Below are positions 19,610-26,586 of a stretch of 64,000 nucleotides of DNA, in pieces. The notes beneath the pieces were generated by a model. The model was given only the letters and a program-made list of their open reading frames with translations, was not told the DNA's origin and did no database searches. The DNA comes from Elioraea rosea (GTDB taxonomy: Bacteria > Pseudomonadota > Alphaproteobacteria > Acetobacterales > Acetobacteraceae). A program made the position numbers and the translations under genes. Where the stretch lies: contig NZ_VFAC01000019.1 of the NCBI RefSeq assembly GCF_007644105.1, positions 1 through 64,000 of the forward strand. Direction: 5' to 3'. Every line of letters starts with the position of its first letter. Positions within the stretch are counted from its first letter, which is position 1.

Positions 19610-20800
19610 TCAGGTCAGATGCGGCAGGGCGAGATAGTCCTCGCTCTGCATTTCCATCAACCGGCTCGCGGTGCGCTGGAACATCGAGGCGTTCTCGCCG
19701 CGCTCGTACAGCCGGTCGGGGATGTCGGCGGCGGAGGCGACGAGCTTCACCCGGTGCTCGTAGAGCGCGTCGATCAGCGTGATGAAGCGCCGGGCGCGGT
19801 CGAAATTCTGCGGCGAGAGGCGCGGAATGTCGTCGAGCACGAGCGCGTGCAGGTGCGTCGCCAGCGCCAGGTAGTCGGCCGGGCCGAGCGGCACGCCGCA
19901 CAGCGCCTCGAAATCGGCCCGTGCGACGTGATTCAGCGCCAGCGGCAGCGTCACACGCCGGCCGAGCACCTCGAGCACGAGGGGTGCGGGGCTGCCCTCG
20001 CCGGCGAGCTCCTCGAAGGTGCGGCCGAGCGCGGCATCGGCCCGCGCATCCGCCGGCGCCCACCAGGTGCGCATGCCGAGGATACGGTCGCGCCGGTAGT
20101 CGCGCCCGCCATCGAGCACGATCACCTCGAGCCGCTCCTTGATGACGGCGATGAAGGGCAGGAACCGCTCGCGCTGCAGCCCGTCCCGATAGAGCTCGTC
20201 TGGCACCGTGTTCGAGGTGGCGACGACGATCACGCCGCGCGCGAACAGCGCCTCGAACAGCCGGCCGAGGATCATCGCATCGGCGATGTCGTGCACCTGG
20301 AACTCGTCAAAGCAGAGCAGGATCGACCGTTCCGCTACCTGGTCCGCGAGCGCGGGGATTGGGTCTGCCTCGTCGGAGCGCTGCCGGTGCGCGTGCAGGA
20401 AGCGCTGCACCTCCTGCATGAAGGCGTGGAAGTGCACGCGGCGTCGCCGCTCGGTCGGTGCGGAAACGAAGAACAGGTCCATCAGCATCGACTTGCCGCG
20501 CCCGACGGAGCCGACGAGGTAGAGCCCCTGCGGCACGTCCGTCCCATCCTCGCGGACGCGGCGCTGGCGTGCGCCGTCCGATCGGCCGAAGCCGAGCCGC
20601 GCGCGGAAGGCAGAGAGCAGCCCGCCCTGGCCCAGCTGGGGCGCTGGCGGGGCGTAGCCGGCCAACGCCCGCCAGAGCCCCTGGAGGCGTTCGGCCGCGA
20701 ACTCCTGCGCCGTGTCGGGCATGAGCTCGCCGCGCGCCACGCGGGCACGCCAAGCCGGAAGCGGCCCCTGGGCGGTGGCGCTGTCGGTCGCGGCATCCAT
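19610..20800 (-). CDS. zapE: Cell division protein ZapE / AFG1-like ATPase
   Basis: 396 residues. Walker A is GLYLVGSVGRGKSMLMDLFF near residue 95 and Walker B is ILLCFDEFQVHDIADAMIL. The sensor region is VVVATSNTVPDELYRDGLQRERFLPFI. These are the diagnostic AFG1/ZapE motifs. The N-terminal segment TAQEFAAERLQGLW also matches the family. In E. coli ZapE is an ATPase that binds FtsZ at the late septum; in mitochondria AFG1 handles unstable membrane proteins. It lies between the cytochrome c gene and the thioesterase on the same strand. Confidence 0.93.
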   Translation of the reverse strand: MDAATDSATAQGPLPAWRARVARGELMPDTAQEFAAERLQGLWRALAGYAPPAPQLGQGGLLSAFRARLGFGRSDGARQRRVREDGTDVPQGLYLVGSVGRGKSMLMDLFFVSAPTERRRRVHFHAFMQEVQRFLHAHRQRSDEADPIPALADQVAERSILLCFDEFQVHDIADAMILGRLFEALFARGVIVVATSNTVPDELYRDGLQRERFLPFIAVIKERLEVIVLDGGRDYRRDRILGMRTWWAPADARADAALGRTFEELAGEGSPAPLVLEVLGRRVTLPLALNHVARADFEALCGVPLGPADYLALATHLHALVLDDIPRLSPQNFDRARRFITLIDALYEHRVKLVASAADIPDRLYERGENASMFQRTASRLMEMQSEDYLALPHLT

Positions 20801-20829
20801 CGGGCAGGCGCCTTAGCCGAAGCGCGCCG

Positions 20830-20846
20830 CGGCGGCAACGCCGCCG
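20830..20846 (-). terminator. Hairpin between cytochrome c and zapE
   Basis: CGGCGGC (20830-20836), AAC, GCCGCCG (20840-20846) forms a 7-bp stem just after the cytochrome stop on the minus strand and ahead of zapE. It may separate the dehydrogenase/cytochrome pair from zapE. No T tract is present. Confidence 0.4.
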
Positions 20847-20854
20847 GGCGGTGC

Positions 20855-21439
20855 TCAGCGCTGCAGGGCGAGGTAGTGGGCGAGCGCCTCGAGATCGGCC
20901 TCGGAGAGACCGTAGAGCGCCGCGTTCATCGCCGTGTCGGTGCCGCTGCGCTTCTGCTGCTGGTACTCGAGCATGGTGTGGAGGAGGAAGTCTTCCCGCT
21001 GCCCGGCGATTCGCGGAACCTGGTTCTGGCCCGAATAGTCCGGCAGGTGGCAGGAGCCGCAGTGATGCGTGGCCGACAGGGCCTTGCCGCGCTCCACCTT
21101 GGCCGCATCGCGCGCGGGTGGTTGCGGCTCGAGGGTGAGGCTCGCGTAGTAGGCGGCGAGGTCCTCGATGTCGCGGTCCACCACGCCCTTCATCGCCTCG
21201 TTCATCGGCGGGAAGGCGCGAATTCCCTCGCGGAACAGGATCATCTGCAGGGTGAGGAACAGGGGCTGCTGGCCGGCGAGAGAGGGCACGAGGTCGAGCT
21301 GCGAGTTGCCACCCGGCCCGTGGCAGGCCGCACAGCTCTCGGCGAGCGCCTGGCCGCGCGCGGCATCCGCCGCCGCAACCGCGCCAGGAAAGAGAAGGGC
21401 CGCGGCGAGTGCCGCGGCCCCCATCAGTGTGGTGCGCAT
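20855..21439 (-). CDS. Secreted di-haem cytochrome c (cytochrome c4-like)
   Basis: 194 residues from the ATG at 21439, which overlaps the upstream dehydrogenase stop (TGATG). The signal peptide is RTTLMGAAALAAALLFPGAV, ending before AAAD. Two haem-attachment sites are seen: CAACHG near residue 35 and CGSCHL near residue 128. Distal methionine candidates lie in FPPMNEAMKG and SGTDTAMNAALYGLS. The tandem single-haem domains match cytochrome c4/c553 carriers. The overlap with the sorbosone-type dehydrogenase strongly suggests it takes electrons from that enzyme in the periplasm. Confidence 0.9.
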   Translation of the reverse strand: MRTTLMGAAALAAALLFPGAVAAADAARGQALAESCAACHGPGGNSQLDLVPSLAGQQPLFLTLQMILFREGIRAFPPMNEAMKGVVDRDIEDLAAYYASLTLEPQPPARDAAKVERGKALSATHHCGSCHLPDYSGQNQVPRIAGQREDFLLHTMLEYQQQKRSGTDTAMNAALYGLSEADLEALAHYLALQR

Positions 21440-22650
21440 CAACGGCGGCTGATGCGGTAGATCGCGCCGAGCTGCTCGTCCGCCACCAGGAGCGAGCCGT
21501 CCTGGAGCTGCTGCACGTCCACAGGCCGGCCGGTGAACTTCTCCCCGCTCGCATCGAGGAAGCCGGTCAGGAAGGGCTGGATGCCCGTCACGCGACCCTG
21601 CCCGTCGAGCTTCGCGACCACCACGTCGTAGCCGCTCTTCTTCTCGCGGTTCCACGAGCCGCGGCGGGCGATGAAGATCTGGTTCTCGTACTCGGCCCCG
21701 AACCCCGTGCCGCGGTAGAAGCGCATCCCCAGCGCCGCGACGTGAGGCCCGAGCTTGGCGGCGGGCTGCTCGAACTCGCTGCAGGCCCGGCGGGGCACCG
21801 CGGGGTCGTTCCAGTCGCCCACGCAGAACGGGAAGCCATGGTCCTCGCCAGAGCGGCGGACGCGATGCAGCGTGTCCTCGGGGACGTCGTTGCCGGCCCA
21901 GTCGCGCCCGTTGTTGGTGGCCCAGAGCTCGCGCGTCGCCGGGTGGAAGTCGAAGCCGACCGAGTTGCGGATGCCGCGTGCCTCGATCCGGCGGTCCGAC
22001 CCGTCGGGGCGGAATGACACCAGGATGGCGTAGCGGTCACGGTCGAACTCGCAGACATTGCAGGGCACGCCGACATTCGTATAGAGCCGCCCGTCCGGGC
22101 CGAACCCGGCGAACTTCCAGCCGTGATGCTCCTCTGGCGGAAGGTTGAAGGCGGAGGTCAGGTCGGTCGGCTGGCCGGGGTTGTCGAGCTTGCCCTCGAT
22201 GCCCTCCCAGCGCAGCACCTGGTTGATGGCGATGACGGTCAGCGCCCCGTCCTTGAAGGCGATTCCGTTCGGCTGCTTCAGCCCCTGGGCGATGATGCGC
22301 ACCCGGCGCTGGCCGCCCTCGTCGCTGATCGCGTACACGCGGCCGATCACGCGGGAGCCGACGAACACGGTGCCGCGATCGCCGACCGCCATCATCCGGG
22401 CACCTGGCGCGCCATGGGCCCAGACCTCGATCTTGAAGCCGTCGGGCACCCGCAGGTCGTTGATCGGAAGCTCGTTCTCTGGCGTGACGGTGAGCTTCGG
22501 CGCGTGCGGCGCGAGGGTGGGGCTCATCCCGCTGCCTTCACGGCCGACGGCCCATGCGGGAACCTGCTGCTGCTGCGCGTAGGCTGGCACCGCGGCTGCG
22601 GCAAGCAGCGCCGCGCCGAGCGCGAGGCGCATGGAGGCGAAGGTCGCCAT
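21439..22650 (-). CDS. Secreted sorbosone-dehydrogenase-family (PQQ-type) beta-propeller dehydrogenase
   Basis: 403 residues from the ATG at 22650, with GGGAGAAG 5 bases upstream; the open frame beyond is not used. The signal peptide is MRLALGAALLAAAAVPAYAQ. The body matches the glucose/sorbosone dehydrogenase (GSDH) propeller: LPINDLRVPDGFKIEVWAHG, LKQPNGIAFKDG, EEHHGWKFAGFGPDGRLYTN, WATNNGRDWAGNDVPEDTL, and a C-terminal GRPVDVQQLQDGSLLVADE blade. Family enzymes use PQQ to oxidise sugars or aldehydes in the periplasm. It is divergent from pqqABCDE and co-translated with a cytochrome c, giving a complete cofactor-enzyme-electron carrier set. The substrate is not determined. Confidence 0.88.
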   Translation of the reverse strand: MATFASMRLALGAALLAAAAVPAYAQQQQVPAWAVGREGSGMSPTLAPHAPKLTVTPENELPINDLRVPDGFKIEVWAHGAPGARMMAVGDRGTVFVGSRVIGRVYAISDEGGQRRVRIIAQGLKQPNGIAFKDGALTVIAINQVLRWEGIEGKLDNPGQPTDLTSAFNLPPEEHHGWKFAGFGPDGRLYTNVGVPCNVCEFDRDRYAILVSFRPDGSDRRIEARGIRNSVGFDFHPATRELWATNNGRDWAGNDVPEDTLHRVRRSGEDHGFPFCVGDWNDPAVPRRACSEFEQPAAKLGPHVAALGMRFYRGTGFGAEYENQIFIARRGSWNREKKSGYDVVVAKLDGQGRVTGIQPFLTGFLDASGEKFTGRPVDVQQLQDGSLLVADEQLGAIYRISRR

Positions 22651-22731
22651 GGTTGCTTCTCCCTTGATGCTTGGCCGGCGAGGGGGCACCGGCGCGGCAA
22701 CGCTCGCGAATGCGCGTTGAGCAGTCAACAG

Positions 22732-22758
22732 CAAGTTCAACCAACGCCAAGTTCAACC
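22732..22758. repeat. Tandem 11-bp direct repeats in the pqqA/dehydrogenase divergent region
   Basis: CAAGTTCAACC occurs at 22732-22742 and 22748-22758, 16 bases start to start, about 1.5 helical turns. They lie between the dehydrogenase start (22650) and pqqA (22845). A related CAAGTTCACC is at 47229-47238, in the cytochrome/ThDP divergent region. They are operator candidates, but the regulator is unknown. Confidence 0.45.
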
Positions 22759-22801
22759 GGCCCGCGCACGCCTGGGCTGGCGTGCCGCGCCCGGCGCGCT
22801 A

Positions 22802-22807
22802 TATGAT
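22802..22807 (+). promoter_or_regulatory. Possible -10 element for pqqA
   Basis: TATGAT at 22802-22807 is a good -10 hexamer 38 bases ahead of the pqqA ATG, in otherwise very GC-rich sequence. No clear -35 is seen 16-18 bases upstream (nearest is CTGGCG), so an activator may be needed. Confidence 0.3.
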
Positions 22808-22844
22808 GAGAGGTGCGGCAACAGACCGCGAGTGGGAGAACACC

Positions 22845-22940
22845 ATGACCGAGACCTGGGAAAGCCCGGCCTTCGACGAGATCCGTATGGATGCCGAGAT
22901 CGGCTCCTACGCTGACGATCTGGCCGAAGAGCGCGATTGA
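22845..22940 (+). CDS. pqqA: PQQ precursor peptide PqqA
   Basis: 31 residues with a GGGAGAA 5 bases before the ATG. The peptide has the W-x-x-P-x(3)-E-I-R-M-D-x-E-I-x-x-Y pattern of PqqA. Glu18 and Tyr22 are spaced E-x(3)-Y, the two residues that PqqE cross-links and that become the PQQ skeleton. It is made in the cytoplasm and bound by PqqD. pqqB follows after 72 bases. This spacing, wider than between the other pqq genes, often lets pqqA be expressed more strongly than the rest. Confidence 0.96.
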   Translation: MTETWESPAFDEIRMDAEIGSYADDLAEERD

Positions 22941-23012
22941 TTCCGCCCCGGCGGCGGGGGAGCGTTCGCGCTTCCCTCGCCGCCGGCGGCCTCCAGGGCA
23001 GGTTCGCGCCCA

Positions 23013-23933
23013 ATGCATGTTCGTGTTCTCGGCTCCGCCGCTGGAGGCGGATTCCCACAGTGGAATTGCGCCTGCCGGTTGTGTCGCGGCGTTCGCGAGG
23101 GCACGGTGAAGGCATCCCCCCGCACCCAGGAGAGCACCGCCGTATCGGCTGATGGCGAGCGTTGGGTGCTGCTCAATACGAGCCCCGAGATCCGCTCCCA
23201 GATCGAGGCATTTCCGGCGCTTCACCCCAAGGCGCCCCGGCACACGCCGATTGGCGCGATCGTGCTCACCAACGGCGATCTCGACCATGTGCTTGGGCTT
23301 CTCAGCCTCAGGGAGAGCCAGCCCCTGGTCGTCTATGCCGCGCCCTGCGTGCGGCGCGGGTTCATCGAAGGCAACAGCCTGGCCCGCACCCTCTCCCGGT
23401 TTCCGGGGCAGGTGACGTGGCACGACATCGCCGACGGCACCGACATTCCGCTTGCCGACCCGGAGGGTGCACCGCTCGGGCTGACGCTTCGCGCCGCGCC
23501 CGCGCCAGGCCGCCCACCGCCGCATCTCAAGGGGCATGTCGAGGACGACCCGCTCGAGAGCATCGGCATCGCGCTGACCGAGACCGAGACGGGTAGGCGG
23601 ATGGCCTACGTCCCTGGCACGGCGGCGATCACGCCCGCGCTGCGCGGTCTGATGGACGGGGCCGATGCCGTGTTCCTCGACGGCACGTGCTGGTCGGACG
23701 ACGAGCTGATCGCGCAGAAGCTCGGTACCGCGACGGCGACGAGCATGGGCCACGTTCCGGTCGGAGGCGGAGGCGGCAGCCTCGCTTCCCTCGCCGGGCT
23801 CGAGGCAGGCCGGCGCGTGCTGATCCACCTCAACAACACCAATCCGCTTCTCGACGAGGAGAGTGCGGAGCGCCGGGAGGCCGAGCGCGCCGGCTGGACG
23901 GTGGCGCATGACGGGATGGAGATCGTGCTGTGA
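23013..23933 (+). CDS. pqqB: PQQ biosynthesis protein PqqB
   Basis: 306 residues of the metallo-beta-lactamase fold. The opening MHVRVLGSAAGGGFPQWNC and the cysteine pair CACRLC (about residues 19-24) are characteristic and bind a structural zinc. Further PqqB blocks are LLNTSPEIRSQIEAFPAL, VLTNGDLDHVLGLLSLRE and VFLDGTCWSDDEL, with GHVPVGGGGGSL near the end. PqqB is thought to act as an oxygenase or hydrolase on the cross-linked Glu-Tyr intermediate. Its stop overlaps the pqqC GTG start by 4 bases. Confidence 0.95.
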   Translation: MHVRVLGSAAGGGFPQWNCACRLCRGVREGTVKASPRTQESTAVSADGERWVLLNTSPEIRSQIEAFPALHPKAPRHTPIGAIVLTNGDLDHVLGLLSLRESQPLVVYAAPCVRRGFIEGNSLARTLSRFPGQVTWHDIADGTDIPLADPEGAPLGLTLRAAPAPGRPPPHLKGHVEDDPLESIGIALTETETGRRMAYVPGTAAITPALRGLMDGADAVFLDGTCWSDDELIAQKLGTATATSMGHVPVGGGGGSLASLAGLEAGRRVLIHLNNTNPLLDEESAERREAERAGWTVAHDGMEIVL

Positions 23934-24664
23934 CGGAACTGATCGATCCGCTTCGTCCGCCGCTTCCGCGGGAGGAGTTCATCGAGTGGCTTCGCCGTGA
24001 AGGGGCCGCGCGCTACCACGACCATCATCCGTTCCATCACCGGATGCATGCCGGCACGCTCTCGCGCTCCGACATCCAGGCCTGGGTGCGCAACCGGTTC
24101 TATTATCAGACGCGAATCCCCATCAAGGACGCGCTGATCCTCGCCAAGTCGGAGGACCCGGCCTTCCGCCGCATGTGGATCCGCCGGATCCGCGAGCATG
24201 ACGGCGACGCCGAAGGCGAGGGCGGGCTTGCGCTGTGGCTCAGGCTCGCCGCAGGCGTGGGCCTCGATGTCGAGCGCGTGCGCACCTGCGCGGACGTGCT
24301 TCCCGGTGTGCGCTTCGCCTGCGACAACTACGTTGCCCTCGTGCGGGAGCGGACGCTTCTCGAAGCGGTCGCCTCCTCGCTCACGGAGTTCTTCTCGCCA
24401 GACATCATGAGCCGGCGGATCCTCGCCTGGGAAACGCACTACCCGTGGGTCGATCCCGGAATGATCACCTATTTCCGCAATCGCGTGCGCCAGGCCAAGG
24501 TGGACAGCGAGGAGGCGATCGGCTTCGTCGTCCAGAACGCCGACACATACGCAAAGCAGCATGCCTCCGTCGCGGCGCTGATCCGCAAGACCGAGATCCT
24601 CTGGCACCTGCTCGACTGCGTCGAGAAGGACCAGGCCAAGGCGCCGGATGCGGCCGCGGCGTGA
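23930..24664 (+). CDS. pqqC: Pyrroloquinoline-quinone synthase PqqC
   Basis: 244 residues from a GTG overlapping the pqqB stop (GTGA). The protein is all-helical, with the conserved active-site region GAARYHDHHPFHHRMHAG near residue 23, RNRFYYQTRIPIKDALIL, and MWIRRIREHDGDAEGEGGL. Near the C-terminus are TEFFSPDIMSRRILAWETHYPW and FRNRVRQAK. It performs the final ring closure and eight-electron oxidation by O2 that gives PQQ. The length is close to the usual 250 residues. Confidence 0.96.
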   Translation: MTELIDPLRPPLPREEFIEWLRREGAARYHDHHPFHHRMHAGTLSRSDIQAWVRNRFYYQTRIPIKDALILAKSEDPAFRRMWIRRIREHDGDAEGEGGLALWLRLAAGVGLDVERVRTCADVLPGVRFACDNYVALVRERTLLEAVASSLTEFFSPDIMSRRILAWETHYPWVDPGMITYFRNRVRQAKVDSEEAIGFVVQNADTYAKQHASVAALIRKTEILWHLLDCVEKDQAKAPDAAAA

Positions 24665-24665
24665 G

Positions 24666-24944
24666 ATGTCGCCCGACGCCCGCCCTCTGCTCGCGCCGCG
24701 CGCGCGCCTCCGCGAGGACCGGCAGACCGGGCGGACGCTGCTGCTCTACCCCGAGGCGGGGCTTGCGTTGAACCTCACGGCGGCGGCGACGCTGAGGCTC
24801 TGCGACGGCGAGCGCACCCTCTCCCAGATCGCCGCACTCCTGGCCGAGCGTTTCGGGCGCGAGACCGGGGAAGTCGCCGCCGAGATCACGCCGTTCCTCG
24901 ACCAGCTCGTCTCCCGCGGCCTCGTGCGCGAGGCGGCGCCATGA
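24666..24944 (+). CDS. pqqD: PQQ biosynthesis peptide chaperone PqqD
   Basis: 92 residues from the ATG at 24666, two bases after the pqqC stop; an in-frame ATG at 24648 inside pqqC would add six residues. It shows the winged-helix RRE fold: RLREDRQTGRTLLLYPEAGL, then LNLTAAATLRLCDGERTLSQIAALLAERF. PqqD binds PqqA and presents it to PqqE. The TGA overlaps the pqqE ATG (ATGA), which keeps the two proteins in step. Confidence 0.93.
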   Translation: MSPDARPLLAPRARLREDRQTGRTLLLYPEAGLALNLTAAATLRLCDGERTLSQIAALLAERFGRETGEVAAEITPFLDQLVSRGLVREAAP

Positions 24945-26032
24945 CCGCGCCGCGGCCCTGGACGCTGGTGGCGGAGCTTACCTACCGCTGCCCGCTGCGC
25001 TGCCCCTACTGCTCGAACCCGCTCGACTGGGCGAAGCGGCGCGATGCGCTGTCCACCGCGGAGTGGTGCCGCGTTCTCGAGGAGGCCGAAGCGCTGGGCG
25101 TCGTCGGGCTCAACCTCACGGGCGGCGAGCCGCTCCTGCGCGACGACCTCGAGGCAATCGCGCGCACTGCGCGGCGGCTCGAGCTCTACACCACGCTGAT
25201 CACGTCGGGCCTGCCGCTGACGCGCGAGCGCCTCGCCGCGCTCGCCTCCGCCGGCATCGATGCCGTGCAGCTCTCCGTGCAGGATGTGACGGAGGCGGGC
25301 TGCGACCGGATCGCCGGCACGCGCAGCTTCGAGCAGAAGCTTGCGGTCGCCGGGTGGGTGAAGGAGCTCGGCCTGCCGCTGACGCTGAACATGGTGCTGC
25401 ACCGCTCGAACATCGGCCACGTCGCCGAAGCCGTCGCGCTCGCGGAACGGCTCGGGGCGGAGCGGCTCGAGCTCGCCAACACCCAGTATCTTGGCTGGGC
25501 GCTTCCGAACCGCGCAGCACTCCTTCCCTCGCCCGAGCAGGTGGGCGCGGCGCGCGACATCGCCTCCGCCGCGCGCGACCGGCTGCGCGGCAGGATCGAC
25601 GTGCTCTTCGTTCTGCCAGACTACATGTCCGACCGCCCGCGGCCCTGCATGGATGGCTGGGGCGAGCGGTTCATCGTCGTCACGGCGGACGGGCTCGCGC
25701 TTCCCTGCCATGCGGCGCATTCGCTTCCCAACATCACCTGGGAGAAGGTGACGGACCGGCCGCTCGTCGAGATCTGGCGCGACAGCGAGGGGTTCAATGC
25801 CTATCGCGGCGAGGGCTGGATGCGCGAGCCTTGCCGGAGCTGCGACAGGCGGACGAAGGACCATGGCGGCTGCCGCTGTCAGGCTTTCGCCCTGACGGGG
25901 GATGCCGCGGCGACCGACCCGGCCTGCGGCCTCTCGCCCGACCACGCCCTCATCCTCGCAGCGCGCGAGGCCGCCGCCCGCCATGAAGAGGCGTTCCTCT
26001 ACCGCTCGGGCCGCGTGCCTGCCTTGCCGTGA
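24941..26032 (+). CDS. pqqE: PqqA peptide cyclase PqqE (radical SAM/SPASM)
   Basis: 363 residues. The radical-SAM cluster motif CxxxCxxC is in TYRCPLRCPYCSNPLDW at about residues 18-25, followed by GVVGLNLTGGEPLLRDDLEA. The C-terminal SPASM domain carries the auxiliary-cluster cysteines in PCMDGWGERF, LPCHAAHSLP, EPCRSCDRR and GGCRCQAF. It forms the Glu-Tyr carbon-carbon bond in PqqA. Its stop overlaps the arfB GTG by 4 bases. pqqF/G peptidases are not in the window. Confidence 0.96.
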   Translation: MTAPRPWTLVAELTYRCPLRCPYCSNPLDWAKRRDALSTAEWCRVLEEAEALGVVGLNLTGGEPLLRDDLEAIARTARRLELYTTLITSGLPLTRERLAALASAGIDAVQLSVQDVTEAGCDRIAGTRSFEQKLAVAGWVKELGLPLTLNMVLHRSNIGHVAEAVALAERLGAERLELANTQYLGWALPNRAALLPSPEQVGAARDIASAARDRLRGRIDVLFVLPDYMSDRPRPCMDGWGERFIVVTADGLALPCHAAHSLPNITWEKVTDRPLVEIWRDSEGFNAYRGEGWMREPCRSCDRRTKDHGGCRCQAFALTGDAAATDPACGLSPDHALILAAREAAARHEEAFLYRSGRVPALP

Positions 26033-26460
26033 GCGAGCGAATCCGCGTCACGGACCGGCTGTCGCTCGACCCAGACGAACTCAGCTTCACCGCGATCCGC
26101 GCCTCCGGACCGGGCGGGCAGAACGTCAACAAGGTCTCGAACGCGGTGCAGCTTCGTTTCGATGCCGCGGCGTCGGCCTCCCTGCCAGCCCAGGTGCGCG
26201 AGCGGCTGATCCGTCTTGCCGGCCGGCGCGCGACGGGCGAGGGCGTGATCGTCCTCACGGCGCAACGGCACAGGAGCCAGGAGCGCAACCGGGAGGATGC
26301 CGTCGCGCGCCTCGTGGCGCTGATCGCCGAGGCGGCGATCGTGCAGCCGCCGCGCCGGCCGACACGGCCAAGCGCAGGCGCGAAGGCGCGCAGGCTCGAA
26401 GCGAAGTCGGTTCGCGCCGGCATCAAGTCGGCCCGCGCGCGGCCGCGGCTCGACGACTAG
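26029..26460 (+). CDS. arfB: Peptidyl-tRNA hydrolase ArfB (class I release-factor-like rescue factor)
   Basis: 143 residues from a GTG overlapping the pqqE stop. The catalytic GGQ motif is in ASGPGGQNVNKVSNAVQLRF, about residues 25-44. The C-terminal tail is strongly basic (RPTRPSAGAKARRLEAKSVRAGIKSARARPR), which in ArfB inserts into the empty mRNA channel of stalled ribosomes. It releases the nascent chain from non-stop complexes. Its TAG stop forms part of the outer arm of the palindromic element that follows. Confidence 0.94.
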   Translation: MSERIRVTDRLSLDPDELSFTAIRASGPGGQNVNKVSNAVQLRFDAAASASLPAQVRERLIRLAGRRATGEGVIVLTAQRHRSQERNREDAVARLVALIAEAAIVQPPRRPTRPSAGAKARRLEAKSVRAGIKSARARPRLDD

Positions 26461-26520
26461 AGCAGCGTTCGACCTGATGGAACCAACGCTGGTTCCATCA
26501 GGTCGGGCTAAGCTGCTCTA
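26458..26520. repeat. Composite palindromic element A (REP-like)
   Basis: An outer 9-bp inverted repeat, TAGAGCAGC (26458-26466) and GCTGCTCTA (26512-26520), encloses a perfect 15-bp stem, GACCTGATGGAACCA (26471-26485) and TGGTTCCATCAGGTC (26490-26504), with loop ACGC. The TAG of arfB is the first three bases of the element. The base composition is clearly less GC-rich than the surroundings. It probably also ends transcription of the pqq-arfB unit. Confidence 0.8.
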
Positions 26521-26533
26521 CCCATTTATGGTT

Positions 26534-26586
26534 CTAGAGCACGAGCTTCCGATCGATTGTTTCCAATCGATCGGAAGGTGCTCTAG
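26534..26586. repeat. Composite palindromic element B (REP-like)
   Basis: An outer 9-bp repeat, CTAGAGCAC (26534-26542) and GTGCTCTAG (26578-26586), encloses a 14-bp stem, CTTCCGATCGATTG (26546-26559) and CAATCGATCGGAAG (26564-26577), with loop TTTC. The inner stem is unrelated to element A, but the AGAGCA/TGCTCT frame is the same. The CTA at 26583-26585 is the stop codon of glgA on the minus strand. Confidence 0.8.

Noticed and set aside
26458-26586. Palindromes as ends of an insertion sequence
   Set aside because: The two elements are only 14 bases apart with no transposase between them and have different inner stems; a REP-like element or terminator pair is more likely.
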